Part shown: piece by piece, positions 37,301-38,128 of the stretch | How positions within the stretch are numbered: the first letter of the stretch is position 1 | Layout: each line of letters begins with the position of its first letter | From: an uncultured Clostridia bacterium | GTDB taxonomy: Bacteria; Bacillota; Clostridia; Christensenellales; DTU072 | Assembly (NCBI GenBank): GCA_934296355.1 | Contig: CAKRAY010000002.1 | Coordinates: forward strand, 1-39,037 | Reading direction: 5' to 3' | Length of the DNA: 39,037 nucleotides | The notes under the pieces: model-generated | Told to the model about the DNA's origin: nothing | The model's database searches: none | Seen by the model: only the letters and a program-made list of their open reading frames with translations | Translations under genes and position numbers: made by a program

Positions 37301-38128
37301 CACCCCTATGCGACCACCTCGATGGCTCAAAACGAAACGTACGAACTCGGCCAGGCAGACGACGGCACCAAGACGTACGCGTACAACGACAGCCAGATAG
37401 CGAGAATCAAGTGGACGGTAGAGGGAAGATGCGCTTATCCCGCTTCGCTCAAAAACGTCGGCGGCACGATACTCGTAGGTACGTACTCCGGACAAGTACA
37501 GTTCTACTTCAACGGAGCCATGTACGCTTCGTACAGCGAACTGTGGGATTTCTTCCAAAAATGGAACAGCGAAGTCAGAGGCGTATCCCTTAACGGCACG
37601 AATGCGTTCAGACTTTACAGTCCCGTAACTACGGCTAAGAGTAACGACAAGATGCAGAAGGGTTATGCGTTCTCGACGGCGGGAATAGGCAAGTTGCCCG
37701 ACGGTTACTACATTACCCAAGGCGCAACCGCAAACGTAGGCGGAGTTTACACCACAGATAAAGACGCTTACGAAATAGTAATTCCTAGGGGAACCAAGTT
37801 CGACCTCAGATACTTGCCGATAATGACCGTAGGATATAGGTACAGTACGAAGTCCAGTCCGCAACTTCCGAAGGGAATCGTAGGAACGATACTCGGCTGG
37901 ATAGTCAAGCCCAAAGACTTAACCGTCGAAGGTACGACCGCGATAATGCTACCGTGGCAAGAAATGAAGGTATGGCGCGCCGGTTACGAGAACGAAACGC
38001 CCGGCACGTTCGATATGATAGACACTTCGGACACCGATAACGTCTACACTATCCGGATAGACTTCAACCTCGGCAGTTACAACTTCTCGATTAGGTATAC
38101 GTTGAGAGTTTCCAACTACTTGGGTTAA
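1310..38128 (+). CDS. Giant multidomain secreted lipoprotein (12,272 residues)
   Basis: A single frame of 36,819 bases without interruption. The start at 1310 is chosen because it has an SD sequence (1300-1303), opens with a textbook lipoprotein signal (residues 1-25, lipobox LVAC), and lies downstream of the promoter. In order, the protein has: about 14 diverged beta-rich modules carrying a VYVDLS-type motif, interrupted by three helix-rich insertions; a transition zone with hydrophobic segments and a carboxypeptidase-regulatory-like domain (residues about 8180-8225); then an Ig-like array to the C-terminus. Cysteine is very rare (about two dozen), as usual for exported Bacillota proteins. 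No catalytic motif, LPXTG signal, SLH domain or C-terminal membrane anchor is seen. It is probably anchored by lipid in the outer leaflet and extends into or through the wall. Codon use looks even throughout and nothing suggests decay. Function unknown; adhesion, surface scaffolding or lipid/ligand binding are the options. Confidence 0.95.
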   Translation: MKNSKIFKFFMLLVCVTLAFCLVACSERGNEGGGGTIDPDKDPTEKEDLTEVYTGNNAIKNIQNKIKASMSYLNTPGINDPEWLCIDTTVEFDWHAYLKEDGKYSDTYAKYAEYNLVLKANINLKDNSKSIMLVELNNIYQGVTYLGLYYYDSTLYLNVANKKYYAEQINLTTVGTLLAEKMGFIPDSEGTTADKVDITQIIGNFLQGSLNTGTKIDGLMPMIFSILMQKLGTVTYSDTKISYEVSAGGNVTTVSKPQYRYLNEYLNLVNIFNFIKQGTIPVVNKPISWTSFGEMLGIGLPDLDHVMKDILGFNLQDIITKDWPDMNASRLYAITELKQVQRTDGDGLTYDYVFTGAGLQILTDTGEYDVDFIVTPLMLKTSNTADATIDISGYGLGSSGKGTTYTKGSFTNLEANLQIGVHAENEEKLTVKKLLGNIIDVGAIGNIPINIAAQTDYVFDVGVCASLDLFNNANNYFQAKFKYNQKEVLALYLAPDLKKTTINGKSYTLDTLYLDLGNLTSGGVEFFPKTMISQINLTESLSKKLGERIMEFLDPYRGKTTATRKASTEITEPTGMNVMALISLLIEEDSDGNYKYLHLPKRGESSEFYINLNNYAINTIASMFVGGMTRVEEDGEEPYYENGLGIDHVKLSLDFKNPLSSINLDLGVTENTKLNVSIGSKNADGTYNTGITYFVMPAGFDFSPIGLNEKFKVEDEATAEALRSAYKELSETLSYTAKVSGNLKIGSTGGTTINLDSLMGLVVDMVFKDLGLDKLLAEVDIDSSSELNIGYEIQLGTSLVNMSGKTNMAIDLYLLDSENNQIYENIPFVEIYYRSDDDTVYVNTQVNAALDMTAQLNEHLPPSKIIKGNIPRLSIKNVGIKKLLSGVNLNVDGLYEFLGVMGKISLNVSNAGLKIGGLHNLDGDGKDSDTPTGGLDVKTLVGNAISKVTVEDGSLGILVNEKILTVLLGMLNMDVDGDLPLVNGSMYLQIGTENEKTENGEKIYKSVDGKFYYVDSEGTVKELNGKIIQDAPTILKKNEKLKDDEYIRIHLGLIDSNGTRAETFYVDWTLLDTINISKTDTVDLKVPFTSGDYTDFGSWTKNLKVSVNVELDLSVNAEEETLEWDKLYGLLTSVVSEDKLPSGVVGLLKEFAIRFNNDYFANNDDGNGLILGIAIRGTIDISDIFASELSLVMYDKTVLDNGGYDASDGRKYKVIVGVYLSEGQAYLDLEYFRINPMSISDVRNTYNNIMAAQWESLWSKTFVPSKVEGESSVYAFERAEKFMDEAYRQTILDYFFAEQFGNFETKKGSPTGGSVYATENYKYLVFNQRVITAGENADLTTLYYADLDDYKIYLYPNNSLLTYFNVTTSDNSLKLREGFSHYEVGGSDDNLGVITVYRTGSSTPLAAIPPVIVDGLPLRFSIVEAERALRTNEHGEVEFDDAQREIFDAKIKGNAYLAYKDFIATYAGYWDKTMGSLLSTRPEYLKFEEEYEATEAAQREYWRTFYLNSSQYLTDKSQAASDTLAFVRNMGGAMGLLTNAQIRNTEIYKTTLATKIAELEINYVEEQAALMGLNAGKNDTLKAYTFIYLMNSEYVSGTAVYNASRNLSQAVAATARNASIIGPDTATKKSYVNDAGIIALQIVYNSSRLTFELTEEVIAALFTALGYDKLSDYVEINYAGLGLDVSEGMAIELVLKLGEIYNLSLTIDNVEASIDPKLEDNYKVNPVLLAKFGKEEATGIPKAVKVSAVVEIGLENIIKGDPSIDEGETSYDLTDLLTRLISGSKFRQTELNEYYKKILETYGTGKDETVKAVTWKLLYTEETTTDEQKAEMDKVFKDTWTTIVENKKEDPNYYVIREKGEQCDEHYAIAWDKLVSGAVVVDFDELDVDFLVKIFDRVDAKLMIEAEAWISVENIYSSSLKISVKRKLTDQEPVEVLMLYYDGTTNASTSEFKGSVYVSTDIFDIGNVKFENITGVIQAVYDIFNNNFTNNLIDSVYRFFGIGKDKPDAENASSGSGNAKNAPTSGVRASAGSARTFLDIMFADKQFGVAIAKDAILSVVYFLTGTDLSEELKNITFDLGVFIDFNENLGVNFNINLGNDQNDKSKIYVNIGHVNVALNNNIVHPEDEKNPDGSLKEWDSVGQLSNVGVSLGGNARFALSDMDGKDNFNFDYLMKLIYGLVFDGRDPELGMQINVAEDDIFSQANYLEVRANVNLLTLTQLTDIELYLSITSDSNKAIYDMLSARREVMKEIEHKYTANGVIDYESAWNELKGKYDGAQESAVIFPETASEAERLAKSDYYFKALAEKIESSFIGQFSQTGEYEKYWKELYGRAGDYYLGDVLALYVTLEEGGKNGINGTIYLDLGFLGVEPVIIEDVSAILVAIGKAFGIDYGKWFNNGSSGNEEQNPDSANNAAPTVASNAPIGAELAREILFAINTAEKEQFLLAQVTSAALYSVLIAMGIADIKDYFGEEPADKQESDSLIYPGYAPGVKFGLFDYNEHTEEYELMSLELTLKNLFTLSVGIENPSIDIARGDKRIVTRELIDDNCDPSNLKAPTDYRNYYTPIDENWDTSLKLEMEAGISILANGGADIPEDMKTDINFGELIRAFIGENFNLDLILSTEEQVGADVILSVAAKINILAFYTLLNKDETGNAPISKMSPTEILGVLGTEVTLEILARTYATTADGQPLIDDDGNKVIKGERVLIGVYLTQERDASGNEYLSLYVDLSAFHVSPIVIKNIDGTGDEIIEIFKKMFGGSDKNADQAQNAYENAVSAAKLPAFYTMSTVSAMDKALKDGLTLGSVKNEEAARLMRESATYEKQAAEEYAKGNREEAARLFELAKNAANEAQNASPKALSDFIEIVVGNGYGLTITAVASVLIKLLDEAYNDEKSISRRAFEEIITKRREAEVSDERKLYARVKDSMDGLLVSESDDKANAWESFSDPSAGYLSGDLLEEATALYKTASSVNASFGYADAVVAAVAWDGFYWQITGATYEDMVKVYDGHDNVVPDVKTFLRMIGRPLGNDDDVKNAKIESIETKLNGLLSITALDEYVTERAIEYSVYYAEADAFESYVAFLTEMLGYLDDAVKTAKSIVITGVESLINAESYKALVDNKRLAGKFIKEFEDLYQIKLKSGSETMGNETLAAQATWLEIYNKFTQAYNDVLAAAQAANKVSQEFYESNAFEIVTPEGGRKPYDNISDVLQVMNGLSIYTSRTWEAFAWEKMIAEGKVLYVDEYVAASEILSRLFKTAEEQENYINRNDVLVTSAQNKQDRELYTYFAWKNYSKDVKNVASGEFLFIIRRAAEYDYQGTLLNWTCNINSLREENADVWSSEALPTDIASEVDIIFAEAFSTKPQVVVNTANNVGTTKLGFLYDNNLLSLEIELANFELVIAFSSAGLYFGDTVIKKNVYTVEPDGVITEDRITIGEYVDKLNASDAEGEFFKEFNKDFKYAYVQLQLDFDLTADKTKYDFETLIDKILTQLKIDVVINDSVLGLGMMLKTLEEVSKYYRLEIEARANLFDVMKANVNTTDVALTLKALDRNGNEIDKIFQIVLGSYVDSEDGKTKSFVYVDLSKFNIQTLIIRDAIEYVRGLLGSGGSKSLARALAPYAPQNAASFGDLIIDASNYAKMATGEQKEYEEILFTLNKRGFGADVAAGAIYALLAIFNVTVVEDYVGTIIDPRINIDIFSVKDTVSGAFTDADRDLIRLAIGIGSLYNGDDEEMNGTGVAFDFAIHTVNISLDQSRFILGATSSGELESQLELPEDPDTHEKLFAEISGVLPHIVVSTSLEINLSEEQIANLDLNGSPISDVLNNIKSDSGGLASIIGNIFLTVLDDHAWTLAIDIGAEIDLGTGDDNEYLQHVLDGSIIVIKLRAWYTNKKGKDDPIAVITYYNGNLYLDLSGINLGKIVVTDAADLVFGDKKQAANVWNSIGESWKAATSLGGKVSVGVDASINTKGIYIEVIKSSIDALLGVFGFSGGLAIFRDALLQVFVETFTVNDAGDISFALGLGVALEGEDLVAFGVDENGKPIRSDLKATLALTLGIRGLYIGFNNLEHNDWIPKGTQDYADLFDVNTIGVKTALSVDLGTESGVYELKELLKTIINSGLLPIEFSKELQVLINILDRNNVSIGVSVEVRAYIGTLINDVLTGQGLNLDIIQLLRDAQATIRIDITRHEENSDAIIDVSNIVIGYMNGDLYVDLSGLNDTLGKIKMEGLLDTIIKLLGNTSTVQQSSEKAMKEVREFVKARALVAQNGSSALSQEETLAAYIRLVMSGADGLSATVVYGAIYTVIKDLIGLDSIASVFELISDVSNPSLTANLGYDVKFGLSVKIPSNVFADDDYKNLNELIADAKEYFGYAGINEKVLVYGAQYNEKVASVDGEDFTAYKAYGEIIAKTRIMELYRLSDAAKGEIIDDMIKEGVTIEKNLVSVLLNNFVLRYPFYDMQKCKAILFNFVTLYLFCGEFIPEESAALDALKNDKRFFAGGMWQEGATAKTEAIEAFAAAGTDAFVSALKEFGYVKGDDTANEKAILSVAEAYAKGVMVATDAWLVYISGEIEIIKTDKEELIIHSVKYDEIYDELLSGSWESYVKVLANAKRTATGEEKKTAIINYAFASYAYAIAKASYDSDEWKARAYDTLEDLIAEYSVLEYSGMASDDLTKFKYKLWLDLMLYTYCTPEEVKFVTGCDISATTLDELRRAMNAILSAIEAYAKSIVSGEDDTVEGAKEILDKYTETAIGYDVFTNISSAMITLGSTYGASPYVMFNALLPYMAKEFINQKLYAEKVENPTADTYKEICRTVYRKYSGIFQELVKSNATSGYLANNFSEDAWNKLVGGVNFAQSSVEEVKAEIRERLARGENAGALLGFDATEEQIASVMVLVENIYYEYNNGREELKKNAEKELLEALAIIFDDTTLSAYNPTVANGLQSEIDNGMLDIRDNRVYNLAIAMLTGIRKDGADKKFVYGAGETDYITYNDAIGMAERYVSKVLGSTVKDDILVYALAYGYLAYNTKNVTDKPSAINYYTRYNRDLYVDVDGTMLKSADFAVVANCLKNKSDDLIVRAELELAEYYFGIYEGNANNAVVYRYVYSRILDSSSTKAVYDDYAAVRTSLIFENLYRTKSSFRTSIRSTIEESANVIINNMASAVNGSTGTFNEENIDIYYEIYGEELSKALGDVIGKIYKEALYNDEGSINKIIDGEIDALVYDAFRKKMSEAEYAALFIELYNQGKDLSSGAIKEFADKFASVIETWVEDPNFLDDISEEIIAAYTDKDEDASALATVLSTEVYTYIKNAIVSFASLIESEIKRISKSNVASTTVENSVIDVLYKEAQSYASVDGAFKNYTVSVTEITEEVSSSSSGSGENKKTTVTEKVYYGTDINISSSSFAMFNGNNSILKLAGGSAANGFIGSMSDKTKVLFDNGAIVHWNWLTEAAQATLGENDQGTGYTLTSWLQSAYSNYAVDSNYNYTTYPSKYVTITYTYADLTPDTGDETTDTGDAETRANMEAARNEALKKIESQVEGLKESSLNETLTLYKKDIEALRSYAYSLLGYSTKATNSDGNSYIGNSYVVPTTLAAYAQTVANAGSGAEVYKLTESMINAGNSWHKAYDFNGDLGDVWTKSKINAIKDYYSYVKPSKNTNYYKQNVQMNALLAAVGHLDTENGKSVENYGAEKFKVNAIKDLNEKLTAALDGKAKDLTAKEIRGLAYTYYESYKNAYGTWNEWVSKTSSDWGFLTETPSLATTLNKAVEQAKNFSYKHYADGLYIVYNELYDAKEISGAQNEYDDTLYLNVVRLNRALEEIIEKTLSSQSVEAAVKAKTKADYIAALEKIQLGTRFDDSEKEITLSDGSSIYVSGEEAILIAHEVYNALKDKFGENVAKFVLPAYNAFAGDYSEELLNYLVNNVRTVINGSTDVATEEVLITFEAESVYGTFVNAQKADDIALAIINDVTALYKAVNASAYEAFASKNANKNVFEYAALLIEDAKLKRTVNGESVSVNVDSVIDKLAASMRSEFNSGLPSDTALTNGLMKELSAKIIAKCVINGLTAKEYESISAEYSATKKALGGVFTGRQVSDLRNGFEKSYDDLAKAAISVFGSILSSENATKYNDVVGSDEYIGADDTGKATLLNAALGSIMYNNVYKSMVNAAAAVLQAFERAFVKLAGEGADRADEKNAASVSAAKIDAICAGLINAYGSSKVIKYVDNGNIKGSELKKVFDGIYNDYVDFLMNADVASIGGVSYFEGAGAKAFFNGTEGSAGMGFDYTVDMLKTKNGLEAILADAKAKYAKDNLGADIEIEIKSANKNNGHKVAKAFVYALSKKNYGINGFNDALKQAFLPIASKTDVITYLIYKYPTVALGYAEAGEELITKMKAETEESVGVNAADFANANPDIETTIDEYTDEKAIIAKAIAAYKLLKDERFLVINESGKVSSALKEVYAKWRNVIGVFDNAKDLLTLDMWSSGGVYAALASEYTGVTAALERKAYVEAVSGADATEAEIEEMLKSMDFLTQYNIFNSYVDLVEKNSASEITDYPKGNERIVDAFYNAYRKASESKDNIARVDLGLGLDLGKTMLDTIVDNRYNDVVTGEEKSSLDDLIADENLFVDYKELQLYLRFGGFFSFGFEEGKTNVVSLIKTIASSLNISRVYLEFLKTHTMLGELEAEISVDVNEALSGDKDRIAKSLNMRFLIQYSLIDTDARGESVRFEQQIISIYVYDGAVYVSLEIFDAKLNVKVNFDLVSFVLDKLGLVKSGEEGTEASNGGIDYDAINTFVAMAVNNWTEDEAKEKGAPLSSLAKNAPSASANVLEAIVRADSGELGLVLTVDILLEVLRIMLGQDSVSNDLNNLVHMVFTSGNFKVEYGDDFSIRLNINKNKTVSEGASADSNLSFDTNLALFNGTVFSMNKIERDPSGSYEVIANAHYADFIYSMESLESSKYFQNFYEASIDVLSVLNGNFDFGGGDGSVSLEDMMAVLAQVVGTRVQLGFSMEFNSDVLRTAIDWSNLFTVMSNLGVEPIFILKILNNAKGDIRIDFNIDIDISELHFDVMIKGYSNGKNIFNIYEVCGTLNTDDPNALLNPVIYIDSGEFGNEVKNADGTVTVIPEKYKIDDEDFLKFIDVKLIKAIMVMFVGEEKADAKNSGVFGDNASLEFGDLDLGGILESVTFGEGSLGIKMSSAIVNTLIKLLDSNWTFDDVGNIQVDINFMENTIGIKVPLDPAIKDEDGNVLVGSKLTYGIELSNVSVKIGGGTDFMKGINTREYVGISDYVWASEVNSTLSIDDDAQTLLDLSQITMNFIAGLGIKIQSGEAEGLKGGLNFTLRGYIDFGDLSNLGFELLIKSRKSDNVIIGISFVGAENDGSVYVDLSGLGYPKVYLTGIDLGAMLKEVVSKMFAKKDDASGDDAQQAVIRGALNADGTISGGISNGEQQGVKYGNIGSAGISTPLALIIVDENYFNAGMTGALLLNLLGTLTDKLNFMPYFANFQLGYEKDKLSGIKVVLDEGQHFNIAYNFKHSYSYMIPRDSKNAEYYKEAMSHVVTGENKTDFVCINELKNVYLELNFYLNLVTSKPDGKKSDVVEQLEGLLESMLGMTEDSIDLQFQDSIAKLEIQFAGYIDIRNFVNSIVKVEILYNDEVMIGIYVIDGSVYVDLSELGLMKTAINGVDLVGIINGMLTDLPVTISETKGVDLQGLIMSLVKVGDETGKDGTTIKTNTTVEETAVKDEVADLKAGYVEREKAGEFKNLSENKKAEIEESVRAALNDINKAHKYVMTDEEYNSYLDDILRAIGVRKDEVKVVDEAKLSGKAVFNVKLYNGSIAVVPTAEALSSLLGIELPAFENIMVTMDLDAGLNNIEASVTIDGDNRVSLGIKPGGIKLELNKGITEDNDNVDVSQIIDIPEMTGFGGLSGLSITSAGIDANLLDLVGNVLDLLYVDNLQITLEKRFDYWTKRSIYSYYPPVDASGPTYYPDDMAGYDGEDGKTLTTIINAISMAITFAKAIYDIVKIIITWNPKGIIDLVKSLYNLYKSIKKMIDSGKDMFTTDDQYFPKMYRNYFGRGYVKLSRSTSNILSVDLQVTSSKEGVSLFIEDHTLVAYTTIPITISILGMNLDVMNIAMSGGVSGMLAGDSTFESKGLPLPLFSLYPEALNMFLTDSFGFSLGTSIAGGGYFGRVYGQVLDEAGDPVEGATITYTNSTEEFETTSDSHGYFYFIELPMTDHVDAGASPLTYRELVELFPKNGDEPAEFDSNGNLIIKEYKNVNYFWHDGFFYKADDRGTLTISKAKHSTVAYSEITMEPAQTTAAKSYTVRMANFENGASKEVEITGYAVLNLLRPTDESNVPEPSAANRVGAVKVKYNDGVFSGVTSSVEATRGEFFLKTFESPDLRNYYNGSKLSHEFKLSAEGYEQTDYYVIKYAGKTYFAESAQALDDKIAAVLGVVVDYQGKYVFNTATSDVEQLTIYCGMRTTEKTTVSFSGYVYTLDKNGDQVFPSADDFDIWVASAPKGTTNWTTYGVVDYYDLTPDDFSIYVEKLTDENGKPYGYATFSSSSFSPDRDYKLKFRSSKYQNLDMRLEADGTLIQTYTTNGGDARNAYVYNETNKNYDFVAYLPMRTKHWSDEYNAEEHNMLQGLRVRIGTDVLDKSYDDGSNNYDDSELVHENGQEIIYNDYVYIEAWVDSSMINGVLLGVDNILWGMDGVMEVAPGASLTPKDISIATKTKESDWKEDQYTEEELIKNDAATLRKAFSNLYRGKYNEQDFTVGDRIYQSEGAYQQAIISANAKTISGVVHWLLISILTGGLAKSFSIQHLSVDITGFMNIFTIFGGQHYDKYELGVIDLIAYAYDSPELVEELSKIPVVGFLISNIVGPVLDTLFNLVYELTKVLSSLVPLYTGYNMMNTYNLNGSPLAEARFSYDLSGVGLPTVGESGRLSEMFYGDSASVKLSGETITLKDSSGNEVKKTVDLYRETKNYDRSVYAKLTLNSGNPLGSLEDVLLFVNGASYDRSAEANGAELGKYNKEKSVDGSKKTGEWNYNYEDMTGGNGTFHIKNKKQVNSYSYSEAGVLQDGVTPDGSLYVRKKNSDSFVPVPEMGTDRSIYDGKLYRKSEDTEVTQVSKSYKFIDDGGATYSIKANEVRVMTVIEAGKEVAFEGKYVDSNGVTRTDYASAKFTYVSDFVDDWVGSTNTNNYSIIDYYYIDEETGNKEVLYRYFVFDSYGDKYNRTSKGQNVKYDRYQEADVAFNGIDIREVGEVDFDDVTFYRFDAVDAKTVNVSRWVNPTKIVIYDPYDLTDFTAFGGTWASATGEAVTGRRNVNPDMTLTDILANRVMIDFTDGTSTGSNGVGITWDVNALTQNKQGTGNDAIKLKGYISNVVYAEIDVEVKVLSLDGEEDAGTTAVSEILNKARMIAFDPMKETVEEFLNKFYDVFVVEYDTKNAQNTTSIRKKTYIYNDLTWSVDYTNSNYKNEAGEYIKIYDSLVDYDNASLTLTYRTYGKDSAGKNLSSNTNFSTIVLKLKNVKNYTVESVQQEIDKTVGGIVPYTENGYKGKVIINPLNNADPYTTMKEVVTLNAETASGRVEDWSVIPDSFAVYAGANGRTLAEYDSLDTARQEYDVSYALTDGTGNIQTVKVKVVIQAAGIVGTRENIENSAYKNSALRPYYELSDEDYDITVGYDDDGNIITEKIDSGIESVEAYGKSDGSSNIFAVSSASEGAFKKQLVKDYLTKLGLRSVLNVRYESGSTEKLTLGNVTLTGRALITGVNADGTFEVGGFIEISGDGGIGYTIPVMKHTGGTYEITLNIGTQGYSESEMNAVLTDLIERDVAVTNGIKARAFDELYSTSDRYTKILLDELVAQDKNPLDGENGKKAYAFDKWTERFTDPDSDYYNLIDSLALKTLLLKYRANAYALGANVLKAAAYDRIYSSGKISRNKLEELMAEFKPTTANDTACKARVWDEWYSVYVRSSIKFEREIVAQSVRQVESVVQTVSDKEAIDLVSIVKIYFESETEPQAKRIEWLNEQELIDRINAKVGYNGYITYGDFVLKDTLFGSQTVRQTVIQVNSVKIIGLIATEMTFGRKVASYNDETGRHYMQIDPYDEKSVDEVLGYYLYGVNHEDARTFAILVEEESNSAPSTIPYSIGVKGATPTHIWKLETRDDGRILWKYVEDTNMNNDYTDDGFGYDGRTATKIQVLVKSYDYDTAEEGSGKKWQQWVTIDFADMYYADSSDGTSYGKASIIKDATIEGIYIDEKAGNGMRIDGSSKGIKISYESAENLYNISFDPNEVSLEGVTEFDVVYRGMQSGEYATLVGKIDLSSNSDFYNVPYVYTTVVFGDKHNNIQTVKVRLNNTAIRRFTNSDNLSIKYAKITEHSVNKSEGYTVSRDAAGVWKIYKIQGVQRTEIATPFTYYENDREGTIEYTLKQDIDMDAYICSALEDINAVLPNYAFVEGEIGGKTEEVLLKVEWTYIETYGTDGKTASGNAPKAEIRLGDETFGYLRRNLTLNINREEIASYVGVMPSSVNVDPYSSTADENALIEKYREIKVRTYVYDKNNVDYREEVKTLSISIDTSNIDYANYRKNGFEEMSCDVYFKVGSTVNSIKNTFDVRYSNLVEANVLSRVIESVYARKKGSSDELSEITGDMYNRIDFTDYEYFVQYGSGKDMTTSKIDNVEWNGIDNVIYNAGGGTYTITATVGSGELAQRIELNVNVTKAQAIDLVYTGSDVRDDADGEKIAGDNKMLAYKQLTGDAGFHRLEKLVVEPFIGFVGYGAYNESDSITHQYVRNGVASKYDYSKYGLPSEIEVLIEKNGGATEIMKLNVNWDYSSVLAKMTLAGGEFDKNKTNDVVYATVYKDVDENGNPVNAQTVGVSVLVRSRNVASYNVGYGADTIALDDIIYTKRNGGARDSYELLLNPYSLKNAMLDADDANNTMSATYSEDFDSTNFTYFRYVTVNCKAEGSDEVDYTVTYKLSADNYKIYDADTGYKTTLTNLYRGRNVSIELKVGEDVGNENLERLAAKDSYGLVVAPRTNADSDEVNARGTLFEESIKVRILDMTYKAGNGLAKDIYYVDVYGIIDTFDTGLDKMKDVKNATIVGADAANYPLQNEERSIGTYKFETISYDKTAANANNYVITDLKGDGRGGIEVGLKKASGENLGTTIGFNGGVGKVVVTFGSETEIATAGAQTFDIPIVYVARKIKNIRFESGGEKTAPFYNEARQCFEFDPYVVLNRNIYGFEDGEQGYIKTGKYGATLEFEETEIDSVLNTGDKTANYDLSAQTHAQFVEITVTDSIRNPKYNGGKYDAYIKVSTDSDDSALTAQRFTMNTEFLSREAGLDAKVHTTLNKSVKSDGTEFSYYVWGDKAYEVYNGVTVNIFNDDVLTSDRTVAVNGAQVPLYYLDPGKFADALRVYEFIGKSNVSEKLVKRMFKEADSHEEFFVFTKGYKEPLEYVYGDKPAVEVNLTAPARTLKLTQTEANLTVNGVEYNNAFNMVYELDKSFGLSYKGEDVKFSMAVPGYALGRTGQQLVSVALSSEEEYVFAVVPYAGAGFKGKGDRGEYEIEVDPAATYTIKGMTVDYYGYAWLKYYESVMKLNNGGVEAALYTVDSVENKIYLTDMNWGNNNGGGGAVSGTDLQQVVSYDLRKGVLKVESPYYFISRGGLSMPDFVKIYTGSKAYSNKVDEARAFFANGKNENASYEGAETFSKWLTAWTRGISGKYRTYAEYTRNESTVTKYLSASWSGSSGNKAVINYNDTEKTVGFSMSIDDQPVKVTFDIEPWLFDNMAGDYQTFRDSTKYGKDDIIVMPLGSMSDNLAVIYRNTYTENDDGSTHEYPRNGGNICVKYDEYYGYRLYYSIKGKRYYVDFTDIQGGGTFRDNYNKWYFGSVNFNAGAGNEQFATIALGGKGGQTFKWGFNALSNRKAVNSNVPSQVIVDANGLGYPLPERLIMTYDGGEKTADNVYIPISYSEPELYASTSVEYGGRKVTGVAVKLESDGKTISKKHPYATTSMAQNETYELGQADDGTKTYAYNDSQIARIKWTVEGRCAYPASLKNVGGTILVGTYSGQVQFYFNGAMYASYSELWDFFQKWNSEVRGVSLNGTNAFRLYSPVTTAKSNDKMQKGYAFSTAGIGKLPDGYYITQGATANVGGVYTTDKDAYEIVIPRGTKFDLRYLPIMTVGYRYSTKSSPQLPKGIVGTILGWIVKPKDLTVEGTTAIMLPWQEMKVWRAGYENETPGTFDMIDTSDTDNVYTIRIDFNLGSYNFSIRYTLRVSNYLG
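5060..6290 (+). other. Insertion 1 in the beta-module array (helix-rich with a beta portion)
   Basis: Between module copies 4 and 5 the spacing roughly doubles. The extra sequence begins with aromatic-rich helices (AAQWESLWSK), contains a beta portion (about 5250-5550), then a long Ala/Glu/Tyr-rich helical stretch (about 5580-6180) with REYWRTFY-type motifs. The beta module pattern resumes with a hydrophobic helix near 6265 (EEVIAALFTALG). I see no catalytic signature. Confidence 0.6.
9600..11400 (+). other. Insertion 2 in the beta-module array (helix-rich)
   Basis: Between copies 7 (9488) and 8 (12041) lies an extended region rich in Ala, Glu, Lys and Tyr. It opens with a linker-like and coiled-coil-like segment (about 9600-9880: AARLMRESATYEKQAAEEYA and the following charged heptads). 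A module helix (YGLTITAVASVLIKLL, about 9920) precedes more helices carrying repeated AW[DE]-type motifs near 10129, 10270, 10776, 10975 and 11172. Beta sequence typical of the modules resumes after about 11400. Confidence 0.6.
14400..21120 (+). other. Insertion 3: about 2,200-residue helix-rich region within one beta module
   Basis: Module helix and first strands are recognisable at 14170-14340 (ATVVYGAIYTVIKDLIG, then VKFGLSVKIPS). The matching later strands and the VYVSL motif appear only at about 21150-21526. Everything between is almost entirely predicted helix: Ala-, Glu-, Lys-, Tyr-rich, with diverged units containing patterns such as AWNKLVGG, AYDTLEDLIAEY and AYNAFAGDY. One exception is a Ser-rich and Thr/Asp-rich beta or linker stretch around 17390-17850. 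I recognise no known helical repeat family. A long solenoid or rod is likely. Confidence 0.6.
21150..25150 (+). repeat. Beta-module array, copies 11-14 and a partial module (protein-level repeat)
   Basis: The VYVDLS-type motif returns at 21512 (VYVSL), 22592 (IYIDS), 23429 and 24281 (both VYVDLS). Spacings are 1,080, 837 and 852 bases, the tightest and most regular part of the array. Module helices of the GLxV type precede copies near 21804 and 22857. Low-complexity linkers sit at about 21620-21770, 23525-23640 and 24388-24525. After copy 14 a partial module follows (VKLYNGSIAVV near 24775, then strands to about 25150). Confidence 0.7.
25280..25450 (+). other. Internal hydrophobic segment
   Basis: A run of roughly 25 mainly apolar residues (TIINAISMAITFAKAIYD, then IVKIIITW) is followed by a Lys-rich amphipathic stretch (DLVKSLYNLYKSIKKMI). 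One Lys and one Asp interrupt the run, so a membrane-inserted helix is possible but a buried or interfacial helix is just as likely. It marks the end of the first beta array. Confidence 0.5.
25844..25985 (+). other. Carboxypeptidase-regulatory-like beta-sandwich domain
   Basis: The sequence GRVYGQVLDEAGDPVEGATI, followed by acidic and Thr-rich strands and GYFYFIELP, matches the usual pattern of this fold: G-x-V-x-D-x-x-G-x-P-[VL]-x-G-A-x-[VI] then T-x-x-x-G-x-[FY]-x-[FI]-x-x-L. Such domains are transthyretin-like beta sandwiches and serve as structural spacers in secreted proteins. Residues are about 8179-8225. Confidence 0.75.
26000..28200 (+). other. Transition zone: beta-rich segments and a second hydrophobic stretch
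   Basis: About 26000-27400 is beta-rich with Tyr/Asp/Gly-rich strands. A segment near 26750-27050 (TVSFSGYVYTLDKNGDQV onward) may be a second regulatory-like or Ig-like sandwich. About 27674-28022 is strongly apolar (WLLISILTGGLAKSF; VVGFLISNIVGPVLDTL; ELTKVLSSLVPLY) and might associate with lipid or a partner. No enzyme motif is seen. Confidence 0.5.
28200..38128 (+). repeat. C-terminal array of Ig-like beta modules with a [DNE]-P-[YFLMW] marker (protein-level repeat)
   Basis: The recurring marker tripeptide, preceded by a hydrophobic strand, occurs at 29177 (DPY), 29552 (DPM), 29975 (NPL), 31598 (DPY), 32156 (DPN), 32882 (DPY), 33590 (EPF), 34046 (NPY), 34976 (DPY) and 36626 (EPW). Many units also carry a V-x-W strand (ITWDVNAL near 29355, VEWTYIE near 32702, VEWNGID near 33322, VNWDYSS near 33770) and a GxYxITxxV plus V-x-V-x-V ending, the general pattern of bacterial Ig-like domains such as Big_4. 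The protein stops without a wall-anchoring signal (last residues RYTLRVSNYLG). Confidence 0.65.
30785..31260 (+). repeat. Four-copy helical mini-repeat KA-x-[AV]-[FYW]-D-[EKR] inside the C-terminal array
   Basis: Between Ig-like units lies a helical block with four related starts: KARAFDELYS (near 30808), KAYAFDKWTE (near 30912), KAAAYDRIYS (near 31058) and KARVWDEWYS (near 31164). Spacing is 35-49 residues. Each is followed by a charged helix. The block resembles the AW[DE] helical motifs of the N-terminal insertions. Confidence 0.65.
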